64,000 bases of DNA from Pseudomonadota bacterium (GTDB lineage: Bacteria; Pseudomonadota; Gammaproteobacteria; Xanthomonadales; Xanthomonadaceae), in assembly GCA_023388355.1 (NCBI GenBank), contig JAEWGI010000064.1:9203-73202 (forward strand). Reading direction: 5' to 3'. This document shows, in pieces, positions 27,892 through 36,428 of the stretch; the stretch's first letter is position 1, and the number at the start of each line of letters is the position of its first letter. The translations under genes and the position numbers were made by a program. The notes under the pieces are model-generated. The model worked only from the letters and a program-made list of their open reading frames with translations, was not told the origin of the DNA and did no database searches.

Positions 27892-28893
27892 ATGATACCT
27901 GCTGCCACTACCCGGCTGCAGCCAAAGGGCTGGCAGCAGGCCTGGCGCGACGCCATCCGCGAGCCGCGCGAGCTGCTGTCGGTGCTGGGCCTGGAGGGCC
28001 TGGTCGAGGCCTCGTGCGCCGCCGCGGAGTCGTTCCCGCTGCGGGTGCCGCGCGGCTTCGTGGCGCGCATGCGCCACGGCGACCCGCACGATCCGCTGCT
28101 GCGCCAGGTGCTGCCGCTGGACGAGGAGCTGCGCGCGGTCCCCGGCTTCTCGCTCGATGCGGTGGGCGATACGGCCGCGCGCGCCGGCCACGGCGTGATC
28201 CACAAATACCGCGGCCGCGCCCTGCTGGTGGCCACCGGCAGCTGCGCGGTGCACTGCCGCTATTGCTTCCGCCGCCATTTCCCCTACGCCGAGCAGACCG
28301 CCGCGGCCGGGCACTGGAGCGAGGCGCTGGACGCGATCCGCGCCGATCCGTCCCTGCACGAGGTGATCCTGTCCGGCGGCGACCCGCTGTCGCTGGCCAC
28401 GCCCCGGCTGGCCGCGCTCACCGACGCCCTGGCCGGGATCGCCCACGTGCGCCGGCTGCGCATCCACAGCCGGCTGCCGATCGTCCTGCCCGAGCGCGTC
28501 GACGACGAGCTGGCCGACTGGCTGGCGCGGCTGCCGTGGCCGGTGGCGGTGGTGGTGCACGCCAACCACGCCAACGAATTCGATGCCACGGTCGACGCGG
28601 CCATGGCCCGGCTGCGCGCGACCGGCGCCAGCCTGCTCAACCAGGCGGTGCTGCTGCGCGGGGTGAACGACTCGCTCCGGGCCCAGGTCGACCTGCACGA
28701 ACGCGGCTTCGCCGCCGGCGTGCTGCCCTACTACCTGCACCAGCTCGACCGCGTTGCCGGCGCCGCCCACTTCGAGGTCGACGACGACGCCGCGCGCAGC
28801 CTGCATGCGGCGATGCGCGAACACCTCTCCGGCTACCTGCTGCCGCGGCTGGTGCGGGAAGTCGCCGGCGACGCCTCCAAGCGCGCACTGTGA
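27892..28893 (+). CDS. epmB: EF-P beta-lysylation protein EpmB (lysine 2,3-aminomutase family)
   Basis: A radical-SAM/PLP enzyme converting (S)-alpha-lysine to (R)-beta-lysine for EF-P modification. 333 residues from ATG 27892 (MIPAATTRLQPKGWQQAWRD). The Fe-S motif is CAVHCRYCFRRHFPY (CxxxCxxC), followed by VILSGGDPLSLA and RLRIHSRLPIVLP. The C-terminal PYYLHQLDRVAGAAHFEV segment is the KamA/EpmB family end, without the long PLP-tetramer extension of true KamA. Divergent pairing with efp supports the role. Confidence 0.96.
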   Translation: MIPAATTRLQPKGWQQAWRDAIREPRELLSVLGLEGLVEASCAAAESFPLRVPRGFVARMRHGDPHDPLLRQVLPLDEELRAVPGFSLDAVGDTAARAGHGVIHKYRGRALLVATGSCAVHCRYCFRRHFPYAEQTAAAGHWSEALDAIRADPSLHEVILSGGDPLSLATPRLAALTDALAGIAHVRRLRIHSRLPIVLPERVDDELADWLARLPWPVAVVVHANHANEFDATVDAAMARLRATGASLLNQAVLLRGVNDSLRAQVDLHERGFAAGVLPYYLHQLDRVAGAAHFEVDDDAARSLHAAMREHLSGYLLPRLVREVAGDASKRAL

Positions 28894-28955
28894 GCGCCGC
28901 CATGGACGCGACCCGCGGTGGCATGGCATAACCCCGGTTCCACGGGGAGGACTCC

Positions 28956-31046
28956 ATGTCGAAGAAGAGTGACAACGCCCTGCGCCTGCTGATCGTCGAC
29001 GAGCGGGTGGAGGACGCCGAAGCCCTGGTCAGCGGCCTGCGCAACGCCGGGATCGCGGTGCGACCGGTGCAGGCGGCCACTCGCGAGGAGCTCACCGCGG
29101 CGCTGGGCGGCCCTGCCGACCTGGTGCTGGCGGCGCTGGCGGTGCCGGCGCTGCCGTTCGAGGAGGCGATGCAGCTGGTCACCGGCACCGGCAAGGACCT
29201 GCCGGTGATCGCGATCGCCGAACGCCTGGACGAAACCCAGTACGACGCGGTGCTGACCGCCGGCGCCCGCGGCGTGGCCCTGCGCCATCGCCCGCAGCAG
29301 GTGCTGTCGCGGGTACGCAACGAATGGGAGGACCTGGACGCCCGCCGCGCCCAGCGCCGGCTCGAAGCGCGGGTGCGCGAGACCGAGCGCCGCTGCGACG
29401 CGCTGATCGAGTCCTCGCGCGATCCCATCGCCTACGTCCACGAAGGCATGCACATCCGCGCCAACGCCGCCTACCTGGAGATGTTCGGCTACGACAGCTT
29501 CGAGGACATCGAGGGCATGTCGCTGCTGGACATGGTCGGGGCGCAGCACGTGGAGGATTTCAAGCAGCTGCTCAAGGCGCTGGCCAGGGGCGAGCCGCCG
29601 CCGCCGCGCTACGAGCTGGAGGCGCGCGACCTGGAAGGCAACGCCTTCGCCGCCTCGATGGAGTTCACCCAGGCCCAGTACGAGGGCGAGGCCTGCCTGC
29701 AGGTGGTGTTCCGGCGCCAGGAATTCGACCCGGAGCTGGCCCAGGAGCTGGAAGAGCTGCGCCAGCGCGACCAGGTCACCGGCCTGCTCAACCGCCCGAC
29801 CTTCCTGCGCTCGCTGGAGGACGCGGTCGCCGATGCCGGCCAGAACAACGGCCAGCACGGCCTGCTGCTGATCGAGCCGGACCACTACCACAAGCTGCTC
29901 GGCGACATCGGCCTGGATTCGGCCGACGCCCTGCTCGCCGGCATCGGCAAGCGCCTGCAGGAGGTGCTGGACGCGGAACTGCAGAGCGGGCGCGCGGTCG
30001 CCGCGCGATTCTCCGAGCACACCCTGGCGGTGCTGCTGCGCGAGGGCGACTACGCCGCCACCTCGGCCCTGGCCGAGCGGATCCGGGCCGCGTTCTCGGC
30101 CGACGTGTTCTCGATCGGCACCCGGTCGAGCGTGATCACCGCCAGCATCGGCGGCGTGCAGATCGGCGAGAAGATCGCCAGCGTCTCGCAGGTGCTGGCC
30201 AAGGCCAGCCACGGCGTGGAATCGTCCAGCGGCGTGGGTGGCAACCGCTTCGAGATCTTCGACCCGGCGGCCATGGACCGGGCCGAAGAGGAGCAGGTGC
30301 GCGCATGGGTGGCGCGGCTGCGCGACGCGCTCGACAACAACCGCTTCGTGCTGCACTACCAGCCGATCATCAACCTCCAGGGTGACACCGGCTCCACCTA
30401 CGAGACCCTGCTGCGGCTGGACCCCGGCGATGGCCAGCTGATCTCCCCCACGGCCTTCATGCAGATCGCCGAGGAGCACGACCTGCTGGGTGAAATCGAC
30501 CGGGCGGTGATCGGCAAGGCGATCGGCGTGCTGGGCCAGCGCATCGCCGCCAACCGCCCCACCACCCTGCTGGTCAAGGTCAGCCAGACCGCACTCGAGA
30601 ACAGCGACCTGGCCACGTTCATCGGCGAGCAGCTGCAGGCGCAGGGGGTGCCGGGCGAATACCTGGTGCTGGAGCTGCCCGAGGCCAAGGTCTTCACCAA
30701 CCTCAAGGCGACCCAGGCGTTCGCCGACGCGATCGGGCGTTTCGACTCGCGCCTGGCGCTGGAGCAGTTCGGCGTCGGCCTGGACTCGTTCCAGCTGCTG
30801 ACCCACCTCAAGCCGAACATGCTCAAGATCGACCGCAGCTTCATCGAGGACCTGCCGCGCAACGAGGACAACCAGGCCAAGGTCCGCGACATCGCCAGGC
30901 GCGCGCGCGAACTGGGCATCCGCACCATCGCCGAGTACGTGCAGGACGCGGCCAGCATGTCGATCCTGTTCTCGTCCGGGGTCGACTACGTGGAGGGTCA
31001 CTTCCTGGCGACCGCCAGCCCGGTGATGAACTACGACTTCGAGTAG
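28956..31046 (+). CDS. fimX: FimX-like degenerate REC-PAS-GGDEF-EAL protein
   Basis: A 696-residue cytosolic protein. A receiver-like domain (1-125) lacks the phosphorylatable Asp, and a PAS domain spans about 135-255. The GGDEF domain (265-430) has SEHT in place of GGDEF. The EAL domain (440-690) has ETLLRL in place of EALLR and keeps the fold ([15 protein letters not shown]). Domain order and both degenerate sites match FimX, a c-di-GMP receptor that works with PilZ and PilB in type IV pilus assembly and twitching. The start is well placed after GGGAGGAC. It is probably enzymatically inactive. Confidence 0.93.
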   Translation: MSKKSDNALRLLIVDERVEDAEALVSGLRNAGIAVRPVQAATREELTAALGGPADLVLAALAVPALPFEEAMQLVTGTGKDLPVIAIAERLDETQYDAVLTAGARGVALRHRPQQVLSRVRNEWEDLDARRAQRRLEARVRETERRCDALIESSRDPIAYVHEGMHIRANAAYLEMFGYDSFEDIEGMSLLDMVGAQHVEDFKQLLKALARGEPPPPRYELEARDLEGNAFAASMEFTQAQYEGEACLQVVFRRQEFDPELAQELEELRQRDQVTGLLNRPTFLRSLEDAVADAGQNNGQHGLLLIEPDHYHKLLGDIGLDSADALLAGIGKRLQEVLDAELQSGRAVAARFSEHTLAVLLREGDYAATSALAERIRAAFSADVFSIGTRSSVITASIGGVQIGEKIASVSQVLAKASHGVESSSGVGGNRFEIFDPAAMDRAEEEQVRAWVARLRDALDNNRFVLHYQPIINLQGDTGSTYETLLRLDPGDGQLISPTAFMQIAEEHDLLGEIDRAVIGKAIGVLGQRIAANRPTTLLVKVSQTALENSDLATFIGEQLQAQGVPGEYLVLELPEAKVFTNLKATQAFADAIGRFDSRLALEQFGVGLDSFQLLTHLKPNMLKIDRSFIEDLPRNEDNQAKVRDIARRARELGIRTIAEYVQDAASMSILFSSGVDYVEGHFLATASPVMNYDFE

Positions 31047-31066
31047 GCCAGCCCCGCCCCGCCCGC

Positions 31067-31148
31067 TGCAGGAGCAGCTTCAGCCGCGAACGGAAAACCC
31101 GATGCGCCGCCCCTCCACCGGTCGCGGCTGGAACCGCTCGCGCAGGAG
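31067..31148. repeat. Degenerate inverted REP pair
   Basis: A diverged copy of the REP word (TGCAGGAGCAGCTTCAGCCG at 31067-31086) faces a second one (GTCGCGGCTGGAACCGCTCG at 31121-31140). They lie in the 151-bp gap between the converging fimX and htpX genes. Confidence 0.65.
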
Positions 31149-31197
31149 AACGACGCGGCGATCGCGATGCGCCGCGTCGCGGCCGTCGATGCCGGCG

Positions 31198-32085
31198 TCA
31201 GACCGCGATTCCCTCGCGCATGGCTTCCGGCGGCGCGTTGCGCAGCGCCGCGATCCGCTCCTCCAGCGGCGGATGGCTCATCAGCAGCCGCTTCAACCCA
31301 TGGCCGATGCCGCCGCTGATCCCGAAGGCGGCGATCTGCTTGGGCAGGGTGTTGCGCCCGTGGTTCTGCGCCAGGCGCTCGAGCGCCGCGATCATCTTGG
31401 GCCGGCCCGCCAGCGCGGCGCCGCCGGCGTCGGCGCGGAACTCGCGGTGGCGCGAGAACCACATCGCGATCATGCTCGCGAACAGGCCGAAGACCATGTC
31501 CAGAGCGAACACCACCGCGAAGTACGCCATGCCGCCCATGTCGCGGCCCATGTAGTTGCTCAGCGCGCGCGCCACCAGCCGGGCCAGCACGATCACGAAG
31601 GTGTTGAGCACGCCCTGCAGCAGGGCCATGGTCACCATGTCGCCGTTGGCCACGTGCGCGACCTCGTGCGCCAGCACCGCCTCGGCCTCGTCGCGCTGCA
31701 TCGAGCGCAGCAGCCCCGTCGACACCGCCACCAGCGCATTGTTGCGGTTGGCGCCGGTGGCGAAGGCGTTGATCTCGGGCGCATCGTAGATCGCCACCTC
31801 GGGCACGCCGATGCCGGCGGCCCCGGCCTGGCGGCGCACGGTCTCGACCAGCCAGCGCTCGACCTCGTTGCGCGGCTCGGCGATCACCTGCGCGCCGCTG
31901 AAGCGCTTCGCGGTCCACTTCGACAGCAGCAGCGAGATCAGCGAGCCGCCGAAGCCGAACAGCGCGGCGAACACCAGCAGGCCGGCGAAGGTGGACGGGT
32001 TCACGCCGAAGATCGCCATCACGATGCTGACCAGGGCCAGGACCGCGAGATTGGTGAGCAGGAACAGGCTGAGGCGCTTGAACAT
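31198..32085 (-). CDS. htpX: Membrane zinc metalloprotease HtpX
   Basis: M48B heat-shock protease for quality control of inner-membrane proteins. The 295-residue product has two N-terminal transmembrane helices (first 55 residues). The zinc motif is [10 protein letters not shown] (HExxH) near residue 145, two further helices follow, and the third ligand is in EFRADAGGA. It is convergent with fimX and divergent from gluQ. Confidence 0.96.
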   Translation of the reverse strand: MFKRLSLFLLTNLAVLALVSIVMAIFGVNPSTFAGLLVFAALFGFGGSLISLLLSKWTAKRFSGAQVIAEPRNEVERWLVETVRRQAGAAGIGVPEVAIYDAPEINAFATGANRNNALVAVSTGLLRSMQRDEAEAVLAHEVAHVANGDMVTMALLQGVLNTFVIVLARLVARALSNYMGRDMGGMAYFAVVFALDMVFGLFASMIAMWFSRHREFRADAGGAALAGRPKMIAALERLAQNHGRNTLPKQIAAFGISGGIGHGLKRLLMSHPPLEERIAALRNAPPEAMREGIAV

Positions 32086-32223
32086 GGGCAGGATTTCCGG
32101 TCGGGCGGCGTCGGCGCCCGTGCTGCTGTTCGATTATGGTTGCGGGAAGTGAAAATCAAGTCCGCGCCCCGCACCGCCGACCGCACGGGGACCCGTTTTT
32201 CCAGGATCGTTCAGCAACCGTCC

Positions 32224-33135
32224 ATGCCTGCTCCCGCGCCCCGTTGCGGCCGCTTCGCGCCCTCGCCCACCGGCCCCCTGCACGCCGGCTCGCTGGCGGC
32301 GGCCCTGGGCAGCTGGCTGATGGCGCGGCGTGCCGGTGGCCGGTGGCTGGTGCGGGTCGAGGACCTGGACCCGCCGCGCGAGGTGCCCGGGGCGGCGGCG
32401 GCCCAGCTGCGCACGCTTGCGGCCTGCGAGCTGCATGCCGACGGCCCGGTGCAGTACCAGTCCGCCCACGGCGCGCGCTATGCCGCGGCACTGGCGCGCC
32501 TGCTCGACGCGGGCGAGGCGTTCGAGTGCCACTGCAGCCGCTCCGACCTCGCCGCGCATGGCGGCATCCACCGCCGCTGCGTCGCCGGCGCGCGGCGTCC
32601 GGATCCCTCGGTGCGGCTGCGCGTGGACGACGGCAGCCGGGTGGAATTCGAGGACGCGATCCACGGCCACCGCGTGCAGGACATCGACCGCGACGTCGGC
32701 GACTTCGTCCTGCGCCGCAGCGACGGCCTCTGGGCCTACCAGCTGGCGGTGGTGGTGGACGACGCCGCCCAGGGCGTCAGCGACGTGGTGCGCGGCGCCG
32801 ACCTGCTCGACTCGACCCCGCGCCAGATCCTGCTGCAGCGGCGCCTGGGCCTGCCCACGCCCCGCTACGCCCACCTGCCGCTGGTGCCCGGGCCGGACGG
32901 TCGCAAGCTGTCCAAGTCGCTGGCCGCGCTGCCGATCGACGACGACGCGCCGCTGCCCGCGCTGGCCCGTGCCTGGACGGTGCTGGGACAGGATCCCGGC
33001 GCGGTCGCCGACGCGGCCACCCCGGCGCGTTTCCTGGTCGTGGCCCTGGGCGCATTCGACCCTGCGCGCATTCCGCGCGGGCCGGACCCGCTTCCCGCCG
33101 CGATGCACAACGCTCCGGTCGCGATCGGAGACTAG
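32224..33135 (+). CDS. gluQ: Glutamyl-Q tRNA(Asp) synthetase
   Basis: Attaches glutamate to queuosine at position 34 of tRNA-Asp. 303 residues from ATG 32224 ([20 protein letters not shown]). It looks like the catalytic half of glutamyl-tRNA synthetase: [15 protein letters not shown] (HIGH-type) and [10 protein letters not shown] (KMSKS-type). There is a zinc site CHCSRSDL...HRRC and no anticodon-binding domain. Not adjacent to dksA here, unlike in E. coli. Confidence 0.95.
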   Translation: MPAPAPRCGRFAPSPTGPLHAGSLAAALGSWLMARRAGGRWLVRVEDLDPPREVPGAAAAQLRTLAACELHADGPVQYQSAHGARYAAALARLLDAGEAFECHCSRSDLAAHGGIHRRCVAGARRPDPSVRLRVDDGSRVEFEDAIHGHRVQDIDRDVGDFVLRRSDGLWAYQLAVVVDDAAQGVSDVVRGADLLDSTPRQILLQRRLGLPTPRYAHLPLVPGPDGRKLSKSLAALPIDDDAPLPALARAWTVLGQDPGAVADAATPARFLVVALGAFDPARIPRGPDPLPAAMHNAPVAIGD

Positions 33136-33186
33136 ACTGTGCGCGGTGCCGCGACAGCGGCGGACGGAAGTGCAGGAGACAAGGAC

Positions 33187-33927
33187 ATGACGACACGCGT
33201 GGCTCTGGTGACCGGTGGCACCGGCGGCATCGGCACGGCGATCTGCAGGCGGCTCGCGGATCAGGGCCACAAGGTGGCCACCAACTATCGCAGCGAGGAC
33301 AAGGCGCGCGCCTGGGAGGCGCAGATGAAGGCCGAGGGCTACGACTTCACCCTGGTCAAGGGCGACGTGGGTACGCCGGAGGAGGCCGAAGCCATGGTGC
33401 GCGCGGTCGAGGACAGGCTCGGCCCGATCGAGATCCTGGTCAACAACGCCGGCATTACCCGCGACGGCACCTTCCACAAGATGAAGCCCGCGCAGTGGCA
33501 TGACGTCATCAACACCAACCTCAATTCGGTCTACAACGTCACCCGCCCGGTGATCGAGGGCATGCGCGAGCGCAAGTGGGGACGGGTCATCCAGATCAGC
33601 TCGATCAACGGCCTCAAGGGCCAGTACGGCCAGGCCAACTACGCCGCGGCCAAGGCCGGCATGCACGGCTTCACCATTTCCCTGGCGCGCGAGAACGCCA
33701 GGCTCGGCGTCACCGTCAACACGGTGTCCCCCGGCTACGTGGCCACCGACATGGTGATGGCGGTGCCCGAGGAAGTGCGGGCCAAGATCGCCGCCGACAT
33801 TCCCACCGGGCGCCTGGGCAAGCCCGAGGAAATCGCCTACGCGGTGACGTTCCTGGTCGACGAGCAGGCGGCCTGGATCACCGGCTCCAACCTCGACATC
33901 AACGGCGGCCACCACATGGGCTGGTAA
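33187..33927 (+). CDS. phaB: Acetoacetyl-CoA reductase (SDR), copy 1
   Basis: NADPH-dependent reduction of acetoacetyl-CoA for polyhydroxybutyrate. 246 residues, ATG 33187 after AGGAGACAAGGAC. The SDR motifs are VTGGTGGIGTAI, NNAGITRDGTFHKM, the S...YxxxK catalytic set (ISSINGLKGQ and YAAAKAGMHGFT) and SPGYVATDMV. QYGQANYAAAKAGMHGFTIS and the GGHHMGW end are PhaB-like. A near paralog lies beyond phaR. Confidence 0.93.
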   Translation: MTTRVALVTGGTGGIGTAICRRLADQGHKVATNYRSEDKARAWEAQMKAEGYDFTLVKGDVGTPEEAEAMVRAVEDRLGPIEILVNNAGITRDGTFHKMKPAQWHDVINTNLNSVYNVTRPVIEGMRERKWGRVIQISSINGLKGQYGQANYAAAKAGMHGFTISLARENARLGVTVNTVSPGYVATDMVMAVPEEVRAKIAADIPTGRLGKPEEIAYAVTFLVDEQAAWITGSNLDINGGHHMGW

Positions 33928-33952
33928 GGCCCGCCACGCGCGATACCCCGCG

Positions 33953-33975
33953 AAAGGCCGGCGCAGCCGGCCTTT
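33953..33975 (+). terminator. Hairpin terminator after phaB copy 1
   Basis: AAAGGCCGG and CCGGCCTTT form a 9-bp stem with a 5-nt loop, 26 bp after the phaB stop. The U run is short, so termination may be partial. Confidence 0.65.
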
Positions 33976-34138
33976 CCGCTGTCCGGGACGGGCCCTTGCG
34001 CCAGGCACGCGAGCCGTCCGCCGGCGCTGGCGCGGGCGCCCGGGGCCGCGGCCGGCAGTCACCGCCGCAACCGCCGGCTTGCAAGCCCTGCTGCACTGCG
34101 CCATGCTGCGCGGCACCATCCTTCGGGCAATCCGTTAC

Positions 34139-34627
34139 ATGGCCGCGACCCGGATCATCAAGAAATACCCAAACCGCCGCCTCTACGACACGGAGATCTC
34201 CAGCTACATCACGATCGAGGACGTCCGCCAGCTGATCGTGGACGGCGAGGATTTCGAGGTCCGCGACGCCAAGTCGGGCAACGACCTGACCCGCTCGGTG
34301 CTGCTGCAGATCATCGCCGAGCACGAAGCCGACGGCGAACCGGTGCTCTCGACCCAGTTGCTGAGCCAGATCATCCGCTTCTACGGCGATTCGCTGCAGG
34401 GCTTCATGGGCAGCTACCTCGAGCGCTCGATGCAGGTCTTCCTCGACCAGCAGCAGCAGTTCCGCCAGCAGGTGGGCGGCATGCTCGGGCAGACCCCATG
34501 GACGATGATGAACCAGCTCACCGAGCGCAACATGGAAATGTGGAAGGAGCTGCAGAAGAACCTGACCGGCAGCGTCGGCCAGAAGCCCGACCCCGAGCGC
34601 CGTCCGCCGGACAAGCGCGGCCGCTGA
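34139..34627 (+). CDS. phaR: Polyhydroxyalkanoate synthesis repressor PhaR
   Basis: 162 residues from ATG 34139, MAATRIIKKYPNRRLYDTEI. The N-terminal PHB/PHA accumulation regulator DNA-binding domain (KKYPNRRLYD, SYITIEDVRQLIVDGEDFEV) is followed by the PhaR middle segment LLSQIIRFYGDSLQGFMGSY. The C-terminus is Gln- and Met-rich. It binds DNA and PHB granules and represses phasin and synthesis genes. It is flanked by two phaB paralogs, but no phaC or phasin gene is in the window. Confidence 0.95.
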   Translation: MAATRIIKKYPNRRLYDTEISSYITIEDVRQLIVDGEDFEVRDAKSGNDLTRSVLLQIIAEHEADGEPVLSTQLLSQIIRFYGDSLQGFMGSYLERSMQVFLDQQQQFRQQVGGMLGQTPWTMMNQLTERNMEMWKELQKNLTGSVGQKPDPERRPPDKRGR

Positions 34628-34702
34628 GCGGCCGCCGAGCGCGACTTCCGCCGCGGCCGCGACGCCGCAGCGCTTCCTTCGTCCTTTCCTCCCACGATTC
34701 CC

Positions 34703-35443
34703 ATGAACAAGCGAACTGCCGTCGTCACCGGCGGCATCGGCGGGCTTGGCACCGCCATCTGCATCGCGCTCGCGCGCGCCGGCCGCCGCGTCGTGGCCGC
34801 CGACCTTGGCGGCGATCCGGCACGGGTCGCCGCTTTCGAGCGCCAGGTCGAAGGCCTGGACGTGCGCTTCGCCGCCCTGGACGTGACCGATTTCGAGGCC
34901 TGCGGCGCGCTGGTGCGTGAACTCGAGGCCAGCCACGGCAGTCTCGACGTGCTGGTCAACGCCGCCGGCATCACCCGCGATACCACCCTGCGCAAGATGG
35001 AGCGCGCGCAGTGGGATGCGGTGCTGTCGGTCAACCTCGACAGCGTGTTCAACCTGTGCCGGCACGCGGTCGACGGCATGAGCGCGCGCGGCTTCGGCCG
35101 GATCGTCAACATCAGCTCGGTCAACGGCCAGACCGGCCAGTTCGGCCAGACCAACTATTCCGCCGCCAAGGCCGGCATGCACGGCTTCACCATGGCCCTT
35201 GCGCGCGAGGTCGCGCGCAAGGGCGTGACCGTGAATTCGGTGTCGCCGGGCTATTGCGAAACCGCTCTGGTGGCCGCGATCCCGGACGATATCCGCCAGG
35301 GCATCGTCGAGCGGGTGCCGGTCGGGCGCCTGGGCCATCCGGACGAGATCGCACGCACCGTCGCCTTCCTCGGCGCCGACGAGGCCGGCTACATCACCGG
35401 CGCCAACATCCCGGTCAACGGCGGGCTGTACATGGGGTTCTGA
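34703..35443 (+). CDS. Acetoacetyl-CoA reductase (SDR), copy 2
   Basis: 246 residues, MNKRTAVVTGGIGGLGTAIC, same length and layout as the copy upstream. It has NAAGITRDTTLRKMERAQWD, the catalytic INISSVNGQTG and YSAAKAGMHGFTMALARE segments, and SPGYCETALV. The end INGGxxMGx-type reads PVNGGLYMGF. The internal GQFGQTNYSAAKAGMHGFT strongly resembles phaB copy 1, so it is a diverged duplicate. A different chain-length or cofactor preference is possible. Confidence 0.9.
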   Translation: MNKRTAVVTGGIGGLGTAICIALARAGRRVVAADLGGDPARVAAFERQVEGLDVRFAALDVTDFEACGALVRELEASHGSLDVLVNAAGITRDTTLRKMERAQWDAVLSVNLDSVFNLCRHAVDGMSARGFGRIVNISSVNGQTGQFGQTNYSAAKAGMHGFTMALAREVARKGVTVNSVSPGYCETALVAAIPDDIRQGIVERVPVGRLGHPDEIARTVAFLGADEAGYITGANIPVNGGLYMGF

Positions 35444-35498
35444 GCACCGGGGCCGCTGGCCCCGGATGCCGTGTCCGCGTCCGTCGCGGCGTTCGCGG

Positions 35499-36410
35499 CT
35501 ACAGCCCGGCCGTCCCCGCCCCGCGGCAGAAGCGTTCGCGGTACTCCAGCGCCTTGGGCATCAGCGCCTCCAGGTTGGCGATGCGGGTGCCGGGATTGGG
35601 ATGGGTGGAAGAGAACTCCGGCTGCGCCTGGCCGCCGCTCGCCGCACTCATGCGCTCCCACAGCGGCACCGATTCGCGCGGGTCGAAGCAGGCCGCGGCC
35701 GCAAGCATCAGCCCGACCTCGTCGGCCTGGCTCTCGTGCTTGCGCGCGTACGGCAGCAGGTAGCCGTAGCCCATCGCGGCCATGATCATCTGCTGCTGCT
35801 GCGGATCCATGCCGCTCATCGCACCGGCCATCTGGCCCACCTGGCTGAGCTTCTGCTGGGCCATGCGCTGGGCGCCATGGCGCAGCAGCGCGTGCGCGAT
35901 CTCGTGGCCCATCACCACCGCCATCGCATGCTCGTTCTGCGCCACCGGCACCAGCCCGGTATAGACCGCCATCTTGCCGCCCGGCAGGCAGAAGGCGTTG
36001 GCCTGGTCGGATTCGATCACATTCACTTCCCACTGGAAGCTGCGCGAGAACCCGGGCGGCGGCTGCCCGTGTTCGGCCGCCAGCGCCGCCTCCACTTCCG
36101 GCACTTTCGCCACCAGGCGCTCGGCGATGGCGCGCACCTGGCGCGCGATCTGCGAGTCGGGGGCCACCGGCCGCTCCTGCTGCAGGATCTCCTGGTAGGC
36201 CTGCAGGCCCAGCGCCTTCTCGTCCTCGATCGACAGGTTGCGGTCGATCAGCACCGACTCGCCGGTGACCGCGTCGACCGACTGGTTGGAGAACCAGTAC
36301 CAGGCGCCGTAGCCGGCGAACAGCAGCAGGATGATGAAGCGCGGGTTGATGCCGCGCCGGCGCGGGGCGGCCTGCCCCGCGTGGCGTCCACCGAACGGAT
36401 CTCGTCGCAT
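35499..36410 (-). CDS. M48 family metalloprotease, membrane-anchored
   Basis: 303 residues from ATG 36410. One N-terminal membrane anchor (INPRFIILLLFAGYGAWYWF, about 20-40) is followed by a periplasmic Ste24/LoiP-like domain. The zinc motif is MGHEIAHALLRHG, the third ligand region is HESQADEVGLM, and FSSTHPNPGTRIANL is the M48C signature. It degrades or matures envelope proteins by family. It follows the FGE-like lipoprotein gene by 18 bp, probably as one transcript. Confidence 0.92.
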   Translation of the reverse strand: MRRDPFGGRHAGQAAPRRRGINPRFIILLLFAGYGAWYWFSNQSVDAVTGESVLIDRNLSIEDEKALGLQAYQEILQQERPVAPDSQIARQVRAIAERLVAKVPEVEAALAAEHGQPPPGFSRSFQWEVNVIESDQANAFCLPGGKMAVYTGLVPVAQNEHAMAVVMGHEIAHALLRHGAQRMAQQKLSQVGQMAGAMSGMDPQQQQMIMAAMGYGYLLPYARKHESQADEVGLMLAAAACFDPRESVPLWERMSAASGGQAQPEFSSTHPNPGTRIANLEALMPKALEYRERFCRGAGTAGL

Positions 36411-36428
36411 CAACCTGTCTCCCGTGCC

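Noticed and set aside
28956..31046. Active diguanylate cyclase/phosphodiesterase
   Set aside because: GGDEF is replaced by SEHT and EAL by ETL, matching the inactive receptor FimX.
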